DNA of 32,020 bases from Caulobacteraceae bacterium (lineage in GTDB: Bacteria; Pseudomonadota; Alphaproteobacteria; Caulobacterales; Caulobacteraceae). A program made the position numbers and the translations under genes. Below, piece by piece: positions 7,495 to 15,710 of the stretch; position 1 is the first letter of the stretch, and each line of letters opens with the position of its first letter. The notes beneath the pieces are model-generated. The model ran no database searches and was not told the DNA's origin. It was given only the letters and a program-made list of their open reading frames with translations. The DNA lies in contig PLRV01000041.1 in NCBI GenBank assembly GCA_003164925.1, positions 62,160 to 94,179 on the forward strand. Direction: 5' to 3'.

Positions 7495-8999
7495 TGAAGC
7501 CCTCTCAAGCCTGCGGCCAAGAGACCCGCTCACCACTGCCGCACCGGGACGCCGACGACGACCGGCCCCGACTCGAATGCGGCGTATTCGGCGTCTTCAA
7601 CACCCCCGACGCCAGCGCGATCGTGGCGCTCGGCCTGCACGCCCTGCAGCACCGCGGCCAGGAGGCCTGCGGCATTGCCGCCTTCGATGGCCACAGGTTC
7701 CACTGGGAACGGCACATGGGCTATGTGGGCGACGCCTTCACCGGCATGGATCTGGTCCAGCGCCTGCCCGGGACCATGGCTATCGGCCACACGCGCTACT
7801 CTACGGCGGGGGGATCGAACCTGCGCAACGTGCAGCCGATGTTCGCCGACCTGGAAGCCGGCGGCGTGGCCATCGCCCACAACGGCAACCTGACCAACTT
7901 CCTGGCTCTGCGCGAGCAGTTGGTCAGCGAAGGCTCGATCTTTCAGTCGACCTCCGACTCCGAGGTGATCCTTCACCTGATCGCCCGCTCGCGCAAAGCC
8001 AAGGTGGTGGACCGGTTCATCGACGCCCTGCGCCAGATCGAAGGCGGCTACGCCCTGGTGGCCCTGACCAACAAGAAGCTGATCGGGGTGCGCGACCCCC
8101 TCGGCATCCGTCCTCTGGTGCTGGGCGAACTCAATGGCGAATACGTACTGGCGTCCGAGACCTGCGCCCTGGACATGATCGGGGCGCGCTTCATTCGGGA
8201 CATCGACCACGGCGAGCTGGTGGTGATTTCCGAAAGCGGCATCGAGTCCATCAAGCCATTCCCCAGCGCCAGGGCGCGGCCATGCGTCTTTGAATACGTC
8301 TACTTCGCCCGGCCCGACAGCGTGGTGAACGGCCGCTCGGTCTATGATGTGCGCAAGCGCATGGGCCAGCGGCTGGCCGAGGAATGCGCCCGCCCCGCCG
8401 ATGTGGTGGTGCCGGTGCCCGATTCCGGCGTTCCGGCCGCGCTCGGCTATTCCCAGGCCTCCGGCGTGCCGTTCGAGATGGGCATCATCCGCAATCACTA
8501 TGTAGGCCGCACCTTCATCCAGCCCACCCAAGGGGTGCGCGAACTGGGCGTGCGCATGAAGCATAGTCCCAACCGGGCGGTGCTGGCCGGCAAACGCGTG
8601 GTGCTGATCGACGACTCGGTGGTGCGCGGCACCACCTCGCTCAAGATCGTGCGCATGGTGCGCGAGGCGGGCGCCACCGAGGTGCACCTGCGCTCGGCCT
8701 CCCCGCCCATCCGGTATCCGGACTTCTACGGCATCGACATGCCCGAGCAGGATCAACTGCTAGCCGCCAACCATTCCCTGGAGGAAATGGCGCGGATGCT
8801 GGAGGTCGACAGCCTGGGCTTCCTGTCAGTGGAGGGACTGTACTGGGCGATGGACGCGGGCGAACGCGACCCGGCCAACCCCCAGTTCACCGATCACTAC
8901 TTCACCGGCGACTATCCCACGCGCCTGCTCGATCGCGAGATCGCCGAGGGCCGCAACGACGCGTCCGAGCGCCAGTTGAGCCTGCTGGTGAGCGCTTAG
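7494..8999 (+). CDS. purF: Amidophosphoribosyltransferase
   Basis: This 501-residue enzyme makes phosphoribosylamine from PRPP and glutamine, the first step of purine synthesis. The N-terminal nucleophile is C29 in ECGVFGVFN, so a 28-residue propeptide must be removed. The glutaminase domain (about 29-260) contains [10 protein letters not shown]. The phosphoribosyltransferase domain carries the PRPP loop [14 protein letters not shown]. Positions that bind a [4Fe-4S] cluster in Bacillus-type PurF are not cysteine here (PDFYGID and [10 protein letters not shown]), so it is probably a cluster-free enzyme. AGGAGA lies at 7478-7483. A GTG at 7491 is an alternative start that would give a 4-base overlap with cvpA. 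Confidence 0.96.
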   Translation: MKPSQACGQETRSPLPHRDADDDRPRLECGVFGVFNTPDASAIVALGLHALQHRGQEACGIAAFDGHRFHWERHMGYVGDAFTGMDLVQRLPGTMAIGHTRYSTAGGSNLRNVQPMFADLEAGGVAIAHNGNLTNFLALREQLVSEGSIFQSTSDSEVILHLIARSRKAKVVDRFIDALRQIEGGYALVALTNKKLIGVRDPLGIRPLVLGELNGEYVLASETCALDMIGARFIRDIDHGELVVISESGIESIKPFPSARARPCVFEYVYFARPDSVVNGRSVYDVRKRMGQRLAEECARPADVVVPVPDSGVPAALGYSQASGVPFEMGIIRNHYVGRTFIQPTQGVRELGVRMKHSPNRAVLAGKRVVLIDDSVVRGTTSLKIVRMVREAGATEVHLRSASPPIRYPDFYGIDMPEQDQLLAANHSLEEMARMLEVDSLGFLSVEGLYWAMDAGERDPANPQFTDHYFTGDYPTRLLDREIAEGRNDASERQLSLLVSA

Positions 9000-9018
9000 G
9001 GCTCGACGCCGGCTCAGG

Positions 9019-9036
9019 CCGCGCTAAAAGGCGCGG
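9019..9036 (+). promoter_or_regulatory. Hairpin holding the SDR gene's ribosome binding site
   Basis: CCGCGC (9019-9024) and GCGCGG (9031-9036) form a 6-bp all-GC stem with the loop TAAAAG. The only Shine-Dalgarno-like sequence of the next gene, AAAAGG (9026-9031), lies in the loop, and the ATG at 9037 follows the stem directly. The structure could limit ribosome access. This effect is inference. Confidence 0.35.
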
Positions 9037-9789
9037 ATGACATCAGAGTCCACCTTCGACAAGCCCCTGACGGGCCATCTCGCCCTCGTCACCGGCTCCA
9101 CGCGCGGCATCGGCCGGGCCTGCGCCCTCGCCCTGGCCAAGGCCGGCGCCCATGTGATCGCCGTGGGCCGCACTCAGGGCGCTCTTGAAGAGCTGGACGA
9201 CGAAATCTTGGCGGCCACAGGCCAGCGCGCCACCCTCGTCCCGCTGGACCTGACCAAGGGCGATGATGTCGACGGACTGGGGCGCGCCATCTATGACCGT
9301 TGGGGCAAGCTGGACATCCTGGTCCATGCCGCCGGCCTGCTGGGCGCCCTGACCCCCGTGTCCCACCTGGAGACGCAGGTGTGGGACCGTACCGTGGCCA
9401 TCAACCTGACCGCATCTTACAGGCTGATCCGGTCGCTTGAGCCGCTGTTCAAGCGCGCGCCGGCCGCACGAGCCATTTTCCTGACCACGGGCCTGGCGGT
9501 GAAGCCTCGCGCCTTCTGGGGAGTCTATGCCGCGACCAAGGCGGGCATGGAGTCGCTGGTGGGCTGCTGGGCCGACGAGTTGGAGCACACTCAGATTCGA
9601 TCGGTGCTGCTCAACCCCGGCCCCATGCGCACAAAGATGCGCGCCCAGGCCTATCCCGGCGAGGACCCGCAAACCTTGCCCGATCCGGCGGAGATTGGAC
9701 CGCTGATCGTACAGTTGGCCCGCCCTGACCTCGCCCCACCTTCTCGCGTGGCGTTCGCCGAATGGAAAACCTCACCGGCGCAGGCTTAG
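9037..9789 (+). CDS. SDR family NAD(P)-dependent oxidoreductase
   Basis: The 250-residue protein is a classical short-chain dehydrogenase/reductase. It has the cofactor motif TGSTRGIG (residues 19-26), VHAAG in place of the NNAG motif (about 96-100), and the catalytic pair Y164 and K168 in YAATK. The position that is usually the catalytic serine reads TTG (about 150-152), so a threonine would have to serve. The substrate is unknown. It lies 37 bp after purF on the same strand and may be cotranscribed. It ends 6 bp from the stop of der on the other strand. Confidence 0.9.
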   Translation: MTSESTFDKPLTGHLALVTGSTRGIGRACALALAKAGAHVIAVGRTQGALEELDDEILAATGQRATLVPLDLTKGDDVDGLGRAIYDRWGKLDILVHAAGLLGALTPVSHLETQVWDRTVAINLTASYRLIRSLEPLFKRAPAARAIFLTTGLAVKPRAFWGVYAATKAGMESLVGCWADELEHTQIRSVLLNPGPMRTKMRAQAYPGEDPQTLPDPAEIGPLIVQLARPDLAPPSRVAFAEWKTSPAQA

Positions 9790-9795
9790 CCGAGG

Positions 9796-11439
9796 TCAGC
9801 CACGCCGGGGCCCCGAGCGAGGGCCCGATTTTGGGGCAGGCCTGGAGCCGGACCTTGGGCCCGATTTTGACCCAAACTTTGGACCAACGCGCGGCCCCGG
9901 CTTGGCGGGCCGACTGCGCGGTGGTGCAGCCCCGGGCTTGCTCGGCAACGCAGACCCACCGGGCTTGGCGCTGGACGCCGCGGCGGCTTTGGTTTTGGCC
10001 ACCCTGGCCTTGGACGGCGTGGTGTTGGGCTTGCGCGCGCTGACCGTGGGCCCGCCGCGCCCTTGGTCGGCCAGCCAGGGCCTCGCGCCCTCCTCGGCCA
10101 CGAAGGGATTGGAGCCCGACTTTATGGTCACGCGAATCGGCACGCCGGGCAGATCGAAGCTTTCGCGGATCGAATTGATCATGTACCGCCGGTAGCTTTC
10201 CGGCAGCTGATCCGCGCGCGTGGCGAACAGCACGAAGGTCGGCGGGCGCGCCTTGGTCTGCGCCATGTACTTCGGCTTGATGCGCTTGCCGTTGACGGCG
10301 GGCGGCGGGTGCCTTTGCACGGCCATTTTCAGCCAGTCGTTCAGATCGCGCGTCTTGACCTTGGTGGACCAGTCGTCGTGCACCTTGACCACCGCCGGCA
10401 TCAGGCGCTCCAGGCCTCGGCCGGTTTCGGCAGAGAGCGCCACGACGGGGGTTCCACGCAATTGCGGCAGCACCCGGTCGGCTTCTTCGATGAAGGCCTT
10501 CAGGCGCGCCTGCGGATCCTCGATCAGGTCCCATTTGGCGAGGACATAGACCAGGCCTCGCCCTTCCCGCTCAACCAGATCTGCAATCTGCAGATCCTGA
10601 ATCTCGAAGGGATGGGTGGCGTCCATCACCAGGACCACGATCTCGGCGAAGGTGATGGCGCGGATCGAGTCCTGCGTGGACAGTTTTTCCAGCTTCTCGT
10701 GCACCCTGGCCTTGCGGCGCAGACCCGCGGTATCGACCAGGCGAATCTTGCGCCCGTCCCAATCCCAATCCACGGAGATGGAATCTCGCGTTATGCCGGC
10801 CTCCGGGCCGGTCAGAAGGCGATCCTCGCCGATCAGGCGATTCACCAAGGTGGACTTGCCCGCGTTGGGACGTCCGACAATGGCGATGCGGATTGGCTTG
10901 TCGGCCTCGTCATCTTCGTCTTCCAAGCCGGCGGGATCAGGCTCGACGGCCCGCAAGGCGTCGTAAAGGTCGCTCATGCCCTCGCCATGTTCAGCCGAGA
11001 GGGCAATGGGCTCGCCGAGGCCAAGGCCATAGGCGTCCAGGGCGCCGCTCTCGCCGGCCTTGCCTTCGGCCTTGTTGGCGGCCAGCACCACGGGCTTGCC
11101 CGAACGGCGCAGCAGGTCGGCGAAGATGCGGTCTAGCGGAGTGAGGCCCTCGCGGGCGTCCACCATGAACAGAGCCACGTCCGCTTCCTCGATGGCCTTT
11201 TCGGTCTGAGCGCGCATCCGCGCTTCCAGGCTTTCGTCGGACACGTCCTCGAAGCCGGCGGTGTCGATCAGCTCCAGGTCCAGGTCGCCCAGACGTCCGG
11301 CCGCGAAACGCCGGTCGCGGGTGACGCCCGGACGATCGTCCACGATCGCCAGCTTCTTGCCGGCGAGGCGGTTGAACAGGGTCGACTTCCCCACATTGGG
11401 ACGCCCGACAATAGCCAGTTTGAGCGCGCGCGGCGCCAT
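9796..11439 (-). CDS. der: Ribosome-associated GTPase Der (EngA) with a long basic C-terminal tail
   Basis: Der has two tandem GTPase domains followed by a KH-like domain and acts in 50S subunit assembly. P-loops are GRPNVGKST (residues 12-20) and GRPNAGKST (189-197). The KH-like domain covers about 360-450. Typical Der proteins end near residue 450-490, but this one has 547 residues. About 90 extra residues are rich in Lys, Arg, Pro, Ser and Gly, with repeats such as KSGPRSG at 525-531 and 537-543. The G4 specificity motifs are non-canonical, NKAE in the first domain and AKWD in the second. It lies 36 bp after bamB, as in the E. coli yfgM-bamB-der order. Confidence 0.95.
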   Translation of the reverse strand: MAPRALKLAIVGRPNVGKSTLFNRLAGKKLAIVDDRPGVTRDRRFAAGRLGDLDLELIDTAGFEDVSDESLEARMRAQTEKAIEEADVALFMVDAREGLTPLDRIFADLLRRSGKPVVLAANKAEGKAGESGALDAYGLGLGEPIALSAEHGEGMSDLYDALRAVEPDPAGLEDEDDEADKPIRIAIVGRPNAGKSTLVNRLIGEDRLLTGPEAGITRDSISVDWDWDGRKIRLVDTAGLRRKARVHEKLEKLSTQDSIRAITFAEIVVLVMDATHPFEIQDLQIADLVEREGRGLVYVLAKWDLIEDPQARLKAFIEEADRVLPQLRGTPVVALSAETGRGLERLMPAVVKVHDDWSTKVKTRDLNDWLKMAVQRHPPPAVNGKRIKPKYMAQTKARPPTFVLFATRADQLPESYRRYMINSIRESFDLPGVPIRVTIKSGSNPFVAEEGARPWLADQGRGGPTVSARKPNTTPSKARVAKTKAAAASSAKPGGSALPSKPGAAPPRSRPAKPGPRVGPKFGSKSGPRSGSRPAPKSGPRSGPRRG

Positions 11440-11475
11440 GTGGTTTACCCGATTACTAAGCTGAACCGCCGGACC

Positions 11476-12852
11476 TTAGCGGATAGCGACCAGCTCGGCG
11501 CGTTCATTCACCACATAGAGCATGCCGCTTGCCGCGATCGGCGGTTGGGTCATAGGCGCTCCGGTGTGAATCACGCTTATGAAATCGCCGGTCTTGGGGT
11601 CGCGGGCTTCAATGTCGCCGCGGCTCGAGGTCAGGATCAGACGATTGTCGGCCAGGGTCGGTCCGAACCAATAGACGATGCCTTTGGACTTCTTCTCTTT
11701 CTTTCCAGCGGAGGCGTTCAGGTCGACGATCCAATAGACCCCGCCGCTTTCACGCGAAACACAGATCAATTGGCCAGTCTGGGACACCAGGTAGACCACG
11801 TCGCCAGCCGCCCACGGGGTTGTGAAGCTGGCCACCGGCAACGTCCACACCGGGGCGCCCGTACGCAGGTCAAAGGAAGCGAACACCCCCGAATGGCTCG
11901 CGGCGTAGACGTTTCCTTTGTAGATCACCGGCCGTCCGGCGATGTCGCGAATTTCCGAAAGGGCGCTGTTTCTGTTGGAGCGGGATAAGGCCTGATTCCA
12001 CAGATCGTTGCCGTTGGTCACGCGCTTAGCGATCACTTCCCCTGAAGCAAACGCCGTGACGAGGGTATCGCCGGAGATTGCCGAGCTTGAGGCGGCCAAC
12101 ATCCGGGCCGGCTCGATGATCGCCTGGTAGTTCCACCCCGGCGTTCCGGTGGCGGAGTCGAAACTGAGAAGCTGATCGTCCAGGGTTACGACAAACACCC
12201 GTCCATCGGAGACCGTCGGAGCGGCGTGGATCGGCTCGTCCGTGGCCGTCTTCCACAAGGTGCGGCCGGTGTGGGAGTCGAGCGCGGCGACGAACCGATA
12301 GCCGGAGGAAACGAACACCTTGCCGTCGTCGTAGGCCAACCCGCCGCCGAAGCCGTCACGATCGCGCCTCTCATGATTCTGAAGATTGACCCGCCAGACC
12401 TGCTCGCCGGTCTTGGCGTTGTGGGCGGAAACCCCGGCTTGCCCATCCATGGCGTACACCAGGCCGGCTTCTTCGATGGGCGGCGCGGTAACGAAATGCT
12501 GCCGATTCATGGCGCTGACGCCCAGGGGGCGGCGCCAGGCAAGGTGGAAGTCCGGAGCGGCGTCCACATTCTCGACCGACTGTTCAACCGTGCCCCCCGG
12601 CAAGGGCCAATCGACCTGGGGCGCGGGCGGCGGCACGTAGAAGCTCTGCCCTTTCAGGGCGTCCGACACATTGAGCTGATCCTCCGCTTCGAGGATCGGA
12701 ATGCGTTCCCCGGCGCTCGCCACCGATTTGTTGGTGCCGGACTTGAACATCGGCAAGTTGGAGAGGGTGTGGCAGCCGGCCAGGCCGACGGCGGCCGCTG
12801 CAACCACGGTCAGCAGAATGCGGCGTTTCGCCGGAGCCGAAGAAGTGTTCAT
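11476..12852 (-). CDS. bamB: BamB-like outer membrane assembly lipoprotein (PQQ-type beta-propeller)
   Basis: The 458-residue protein has a lipoprotein signal peptide with lipobox LAGC and acceptor C27, so it should be anchored in the periplasmic leaflet of the outer membrane. The rest is a repeated beta-propeller with PQQ-like repeats, for example GLVYAMDGQAGVSAHNAKTG, FVAALDSHTGRTLWK and VFASFDLRTGAPVWT. BamB supports the BAM complex in folding outer-membrane proteins. The flanking yfgM-like gene (3-bp gap) and der support this over a generic PQQ-repeat enzyme. It has no obvious catalytic domain. Confidence 0.9.
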   Translation of the reverse strand: MNTSSAPAKRRILLTVVAAAAVGLAGCHTLSNLPMFKSGTNKSVASAGERIPILEAEDQLNVSDALKGQSFYVPPPAPQVDWPLPGGTVEQSVENVDAAPDFHLAWRRPLGVSAMNRQHFVTAPPIEEAGLVYAMDGQAGVSAHNAKTGEQVWRVNLQNHERRDRDGFGGGLAYDDGKVFVSSGYRFVAALDSHTGRTLWKTATDEPIHAAPTVSDGRVFVVTLDDQLLSFDSATGTPGWNYQAIIEPARMLAASSSAISGDTLVTAFASGEVIAKRVTNGNDLWNQALSRSNRNSALSEIRDIAGRPVIYKGNVYAASHSGVFASFDLRTGAPVWTLPVASFTTPWAAGDVVYLVSQTGQLICVSRESGGVYWIVDLNASAGKKEKKSKGIVYWFGPTLADNRLILTSSRGDIEARDPKTGDFISVIHTGAPMTQPPIAASGMLYVVNERAELVAIR

Positions 12853-12855
12853 CGT

Positions 12856-13608
12856 TCAGTTTCCGGTATCGGCTGCTTGGGGCGCCGGTTGGGTCTGGAG
12901 GTCTTGCGGCGTCGGAGCCGGCGGCGCGAGCACGGGAACCCTCGCCAAATCCTTGAGCGATCGCGCTGTGCCCGAATCGATCAGAGCAATAATGGCGCCG
13001 GCGCGTTGACGTTCGCTCTCGGGCGTATCGCTCATCAGCTGAAGCACGGCCAGGTCGGACCGAGCCTGGGAAAGCTGGCCGGCGCCGATCTTGGCTAGCG
13101 CCAGCGCTTCGCGAGCCTGGACGTGATACGGCCTGTCCGCCGCCATCAGAGGCGTTAGGCGAGCGGTGGCGTCCGTCAACGAGGCCGTGTCAAGCACGGC
13201 GTAGGCGGCCTTCAAGCCAGCGGCGTCGCCGATGACCCTATCCGGCGCGATCTTGGCGGCCTGATCGAACAGCCCCACCGCTTCGGCCGTCCTGTCCTGC
13301 ATCAAGCGAATTCCGCCCTCCTGCATCAGCGACAGGCTGCGGTAGCCCGCCGGCCCTTTGGCCGTTTGCTGGAACTTGGCGAAGGCGCCGTCGCGGTCGC
13401 CCTTTTCCAAGAGGTCCATGCCGCCGGCGTAAGCCTCCGCAGCCTTGTCGACGGCGCCCGTACTGAAACGGCTGAAGCCCCAAACGCCCAGCACCGCAAG
13501 GATTGACACCACCATCGCGGCGATGAAAAAGGGCACGATGCGGCGGATCAGGGCGCGAAAGCGCTCCGCGCGAATCTGCTCGTCCACCTCGTCGAAAACG
13601 TCTACCAC
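12856..13608 (-). CDS. YfgM-like tetratricopeptide membrane protein
   Basis: The 250-residue protein has a short cytoplasmic N-terminus (DEVDEQIRAERFRALIRR), one membrane span at about residues 26-46, and a periplasmic helical TPR-like region (about 60-215). The last 25 residues are Pro/Ala/Gln-rich. This layout and its place just before bamB and der match YfgM (AncA), an ancillary SecYEG factor for envelope proteins. Sequence repeats are degenerate, so the assignment rests partly on gene order. The start is GTG at 13608. It is the first gene of the yfgM-bamB-der unit, and a promoter should lie in the 115-bp gap before panB. Confidence 0.75.
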   Translation of the reverse strand: MVDVFDEVDEQIRAERFRALIRRIVPFFIAAMVVSILAVLGVWGFSRFSTGAVDKAAEAYAGGMDLLEKGDRDGAFAKFQQTAKGPAGYRSLSLMQEGGIRLMQDRTAEAVGLFDQAAKIAPDRVIGDAAGLKAAYAVLDTASLTDATARLTPLMAADRPYHVQAREALALAKIGAGQLSQARSDLAVLQLMSDTPESERQRAGAIIALIDSGTARSLKDLARVPVLAPPAPTPQDLQTQPAPQAADTGN

Positions 13609-13723
13609 TCGGGCTGGCTCCGATCGGTTAAAGGAGGCCGGACCCTATCTTCTGGCGACCGGGTCTGCAACGCACACTGTCCCGCTTTACAGTGCGAAAA
13701 CGGCGACAAATCGGTCTCGGGAC

Positions 13724-14551
13724 CTAGTCCTTGGCGAAATAGGTTTCGGCAGCCGCAGGAAAACGACGGGCGCGGACGTCATCGGCATAGGCCAGAGCCG
13801 CCCTTGCGATATCGCTGCGAAGGTCTGCGTAGCGGCGCACGAACCGCGGAGTCCAGTCGAACAGTCCCAGCATGTCATCCACCACCAGCACTTGGCCATC
13901 GCAAGCCGCGGACGCCCCGATGCCGATGGTGGGGATCGGCGCCGCTGCCGTGACCTCGCGCGCGAGGCTCTCGGCCACACCCTCAACCACCATCGAAAAG
14001 GCGCCGGCTTGGGCCGTCTGGAGCGCCTCGGCGATCACGCGCTCCCGCTCTTCGGGCGTTCGCCCCTTGGCCTTGAACGCGCCGTCCGCCAGCACCGCCT
14101 GGGGCCGAAGGCCAATGTGGCCCATCACCGGAATGCCGCGCCGGGTGAGGAAGGCGATGGTCTCGGGCACCGTGGGTCCGCTCTCCACCTTCACGCCCTG
14201 TGCGCCGGTTTCCTTCATCATGCGCGCGGCGTTGGCGTAGGCCTGTTCAGGCGAGCCCTCGTAGGAGCCAAAGGGCATATCCACGACCACCATGGCCTTG
14301 CGCGAGCCGCGCATCACAGCCTGTGCGTGCAGGATCATCATCTCCATGGTCACGCCGACGGTGTTAGGCAGGCCGTGCAGCACCATGCCGACCGAATCCC
14401 CCACCAGCAGGACGTCACACGCCTCGTCGAGGATCTCAGCCATGGGCGCCGTATAGGCGGTCAGGCACACAATCGGTTGGCCGCCCTTGCGCGCGGCGAT
14501 GTCGGGCGCCGCCAGACGGCGTGTCTGCGACTCCCTGGTCTGTGCGGACAC
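13724..14551 (-). CDS. panB: 3-methyl-2-oxobutanoate hydroxymethyltransferase
   Basis: PanB makes ketopantoate from 2-oxoisovalerate and methylenetetrahydrofolate, the first committed step to pantothenate and CoA. The 275-residue protein shows the metal-binding [10 protein letters not shown] (about 51-60), [10 protein letters not shown] and the glycine-rich [20 protein letters not shown], all typical. The frame is open upstream to 14626, but the GTG at 14551 has AAGGAG at 14559-14564 with 7-base spacing and gives the usual family length. It lies downstream of purU, separated by 165 bp, so it may have its own promoter. Confidence 0.94.
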   Translation of the reverse strand: MSAQTRESQTRRLAAPDIAARKGGQPIVCLTAYTAPMAEILDEACDVLLVGDSVGMVLHGLPNTVGVTMEMMILHAQAVMRGSRKAMVVVDMPFGSYEGSPEQAYANAARMMKETGAQGVKVESGPTVPETIAFLTRRGIPVMGHIGLRPQAVLADGAFKAKGRTPEERERVIAEALQTAQAGAFSMVVEGVAESLAREVTAAAPIPTIGIGASAACDGQVLVVDDMLGLFDWTPRFVRRYADLRSDIARAALAYADDVRARRFPAAAETYFAKD

Positions 14552-14716
14552 GCGAGGACTCCTTGATGGGCGGCGCGCGGTCGGCGCCTGAGCGAGGCAG
14601 GAACAGAGGCGCGCCGCAGATGTCAAGCAACGCCGCCCGCACAGATCGCGGTTCGGGCGTCCGCCGGACCCTTCGGGGCTACAACCTTATGATTTAGAAC
14701 AGGAGGATGACTGTCT

Positions 14717-15568
14717 TCAGTCGTTGAACACGACGGTCTTACGGCCGTTGATCAGCACACGCTGCTGCAAGTGATAAAGCACGGCCTTTGACAGCACCCG
14801 CTGTTCGATATTGCGTCCCTTGCGCACCAGATCCTCTGGCGAATCCGCATGGCTGACGGCTTCCACGTCCTGGTGGATGATTGGCCCTTCGTCGAGGTCG
14901 GCCGTGACGTAGTGGGCGGTCGCCCCAATCATCTTCACGCCGCGCTCATGGGCCTGATGGTAAGGTTTGGCCCCTTTGAACCCCGGCAGAAAGCTGTGGT
15001 GGATATTGATGCAGCGCCCGGCAAGGTATCGGGACAGGTCCTCGGACAGGATTTGCATGTAGCGGGCGAGCACGATGAGGTCCGCGGCCGTTTCCTCCAC
15101 CACGGCCTTGATCTGGGCTTCCTGCCGGGCCCTGGTTTCCTTGCTGACCGGCAGGTAGTGGAACGGGATGTCATCGTAGAGCGGAAACCTCAGCGTCTCG
15201 CGGGGATGGTTGGACACCACGCCGACCACCTGCATGCTGAGTTCGCCGATGCGACAGCGATACAGAAGATCGTTCAGGCAATGATCGAATTTCGACACAA
15301 GCAACAGGACGCGTGGCTGGGCGTTGGTCGGCCTCAGGCGCCAGACCATGTCCTGATCGCTCGCCATCTCGCCGAGCGCCTGCTCAAGGGCGGCGCGGTC
15401 CTTGTCGGCGTCGAACAGCACGCGCATGAAAAACAGGCCGGTTTCCCGGTCGTTGAACTGCTGGGCGTCCACGATATTGCCGCCATTGTGAAACAAGGCC
15501 CCGCTGACCGCGGCGACCAAGCCGGGTCGGTCCGGGCAAGTCAGCGTAAGGATGTAAGACGTTGTCAT
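14717..15568 (-). CDS. purU: Formyltetrahydrofolate deformylase
   Basis: PurU hydrolyses 10-formyltetrahydrofolate to formate and tetrahydrofolate, balancing one-carbon pools and purine synthesis. The 283-residue protein has an N-terminal ACT domain (about 4-80, with [16 protein letters not shown]) and a C-terminal formyltransferase-fold domain. Catalytic N188 and H190 sit in [11 protein letters not shown], and D226 lies in [10 protein letters not shown] chose the ATG at 15568 because the ACT domain begins immediately after it, although the frame is open to 15622. The Shine-Dalgarno sequence is weak. Its folate chemistry fits the neighbouring folate-dependent panB. Confidence 0.94.
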   Translation of the reverse strand: MTTSYILTLTCPDRPGLVAAVSGALFHNGGNIVDAQQFNDRETGLFFMRVLFDADKDRAALEQALGEMASDQDMVWRLRPTNAQPRVLLLVSKFDHCLNDLLYRCRIGELSMQVVGVVSNHPRETLRFPLYDDIPFHYLPVSKETRARQEAQIKAVVEETAADLIVLARYMQILSEDLSRYLAGRCINIHHSFLPGFKGAKPYHQAHERGVKMIGATAHYVTADLDEGPIIHQDVEAVSHADSPEDLVRKGRNIEQRVLSKAVLYHLQQRVLINGRKTVVFND

Positions 15569-15710
15569 TGATCTTGCTTCAAAAATGTTCGCGCATTTAG
15601 CGCATTCATCCAGCGGCGGCATAGGGATTCGCGCACGACATGGCGCCTTTCAATCTCTCGCCCGTTTCTGAAACTAATCGGCGAGCGCCGCTGAACGGCG
15701 GATGCCGGGT

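Noticed and set aside
7530-8756. 408-residue minus frame opposite purF
   Set aside because: Full overlap with purF. The translation is His/Gly/Val-rich in the manner of GC-rich antisense frames and shows no domain.
9821-9869. 13-bp direct repeat GGGCCCGATTTTG as a mobile-element or attachment-site repeat
   Set aside because: It lies inside der with a 36-bp period and is explained by the 12-residue protein repeat in the Der tail.
10063-11136. 357-residue plus frame opposite der
   Set aside because: Antisense shadow of der with the same artificial composition. No recognisable family.
13445-14566. 373-residue plus frame opposite yfgM and panB
   Set aside because: Spans two real minus-strand genes and the gap between them. 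His/Arg-rich shadow translation.
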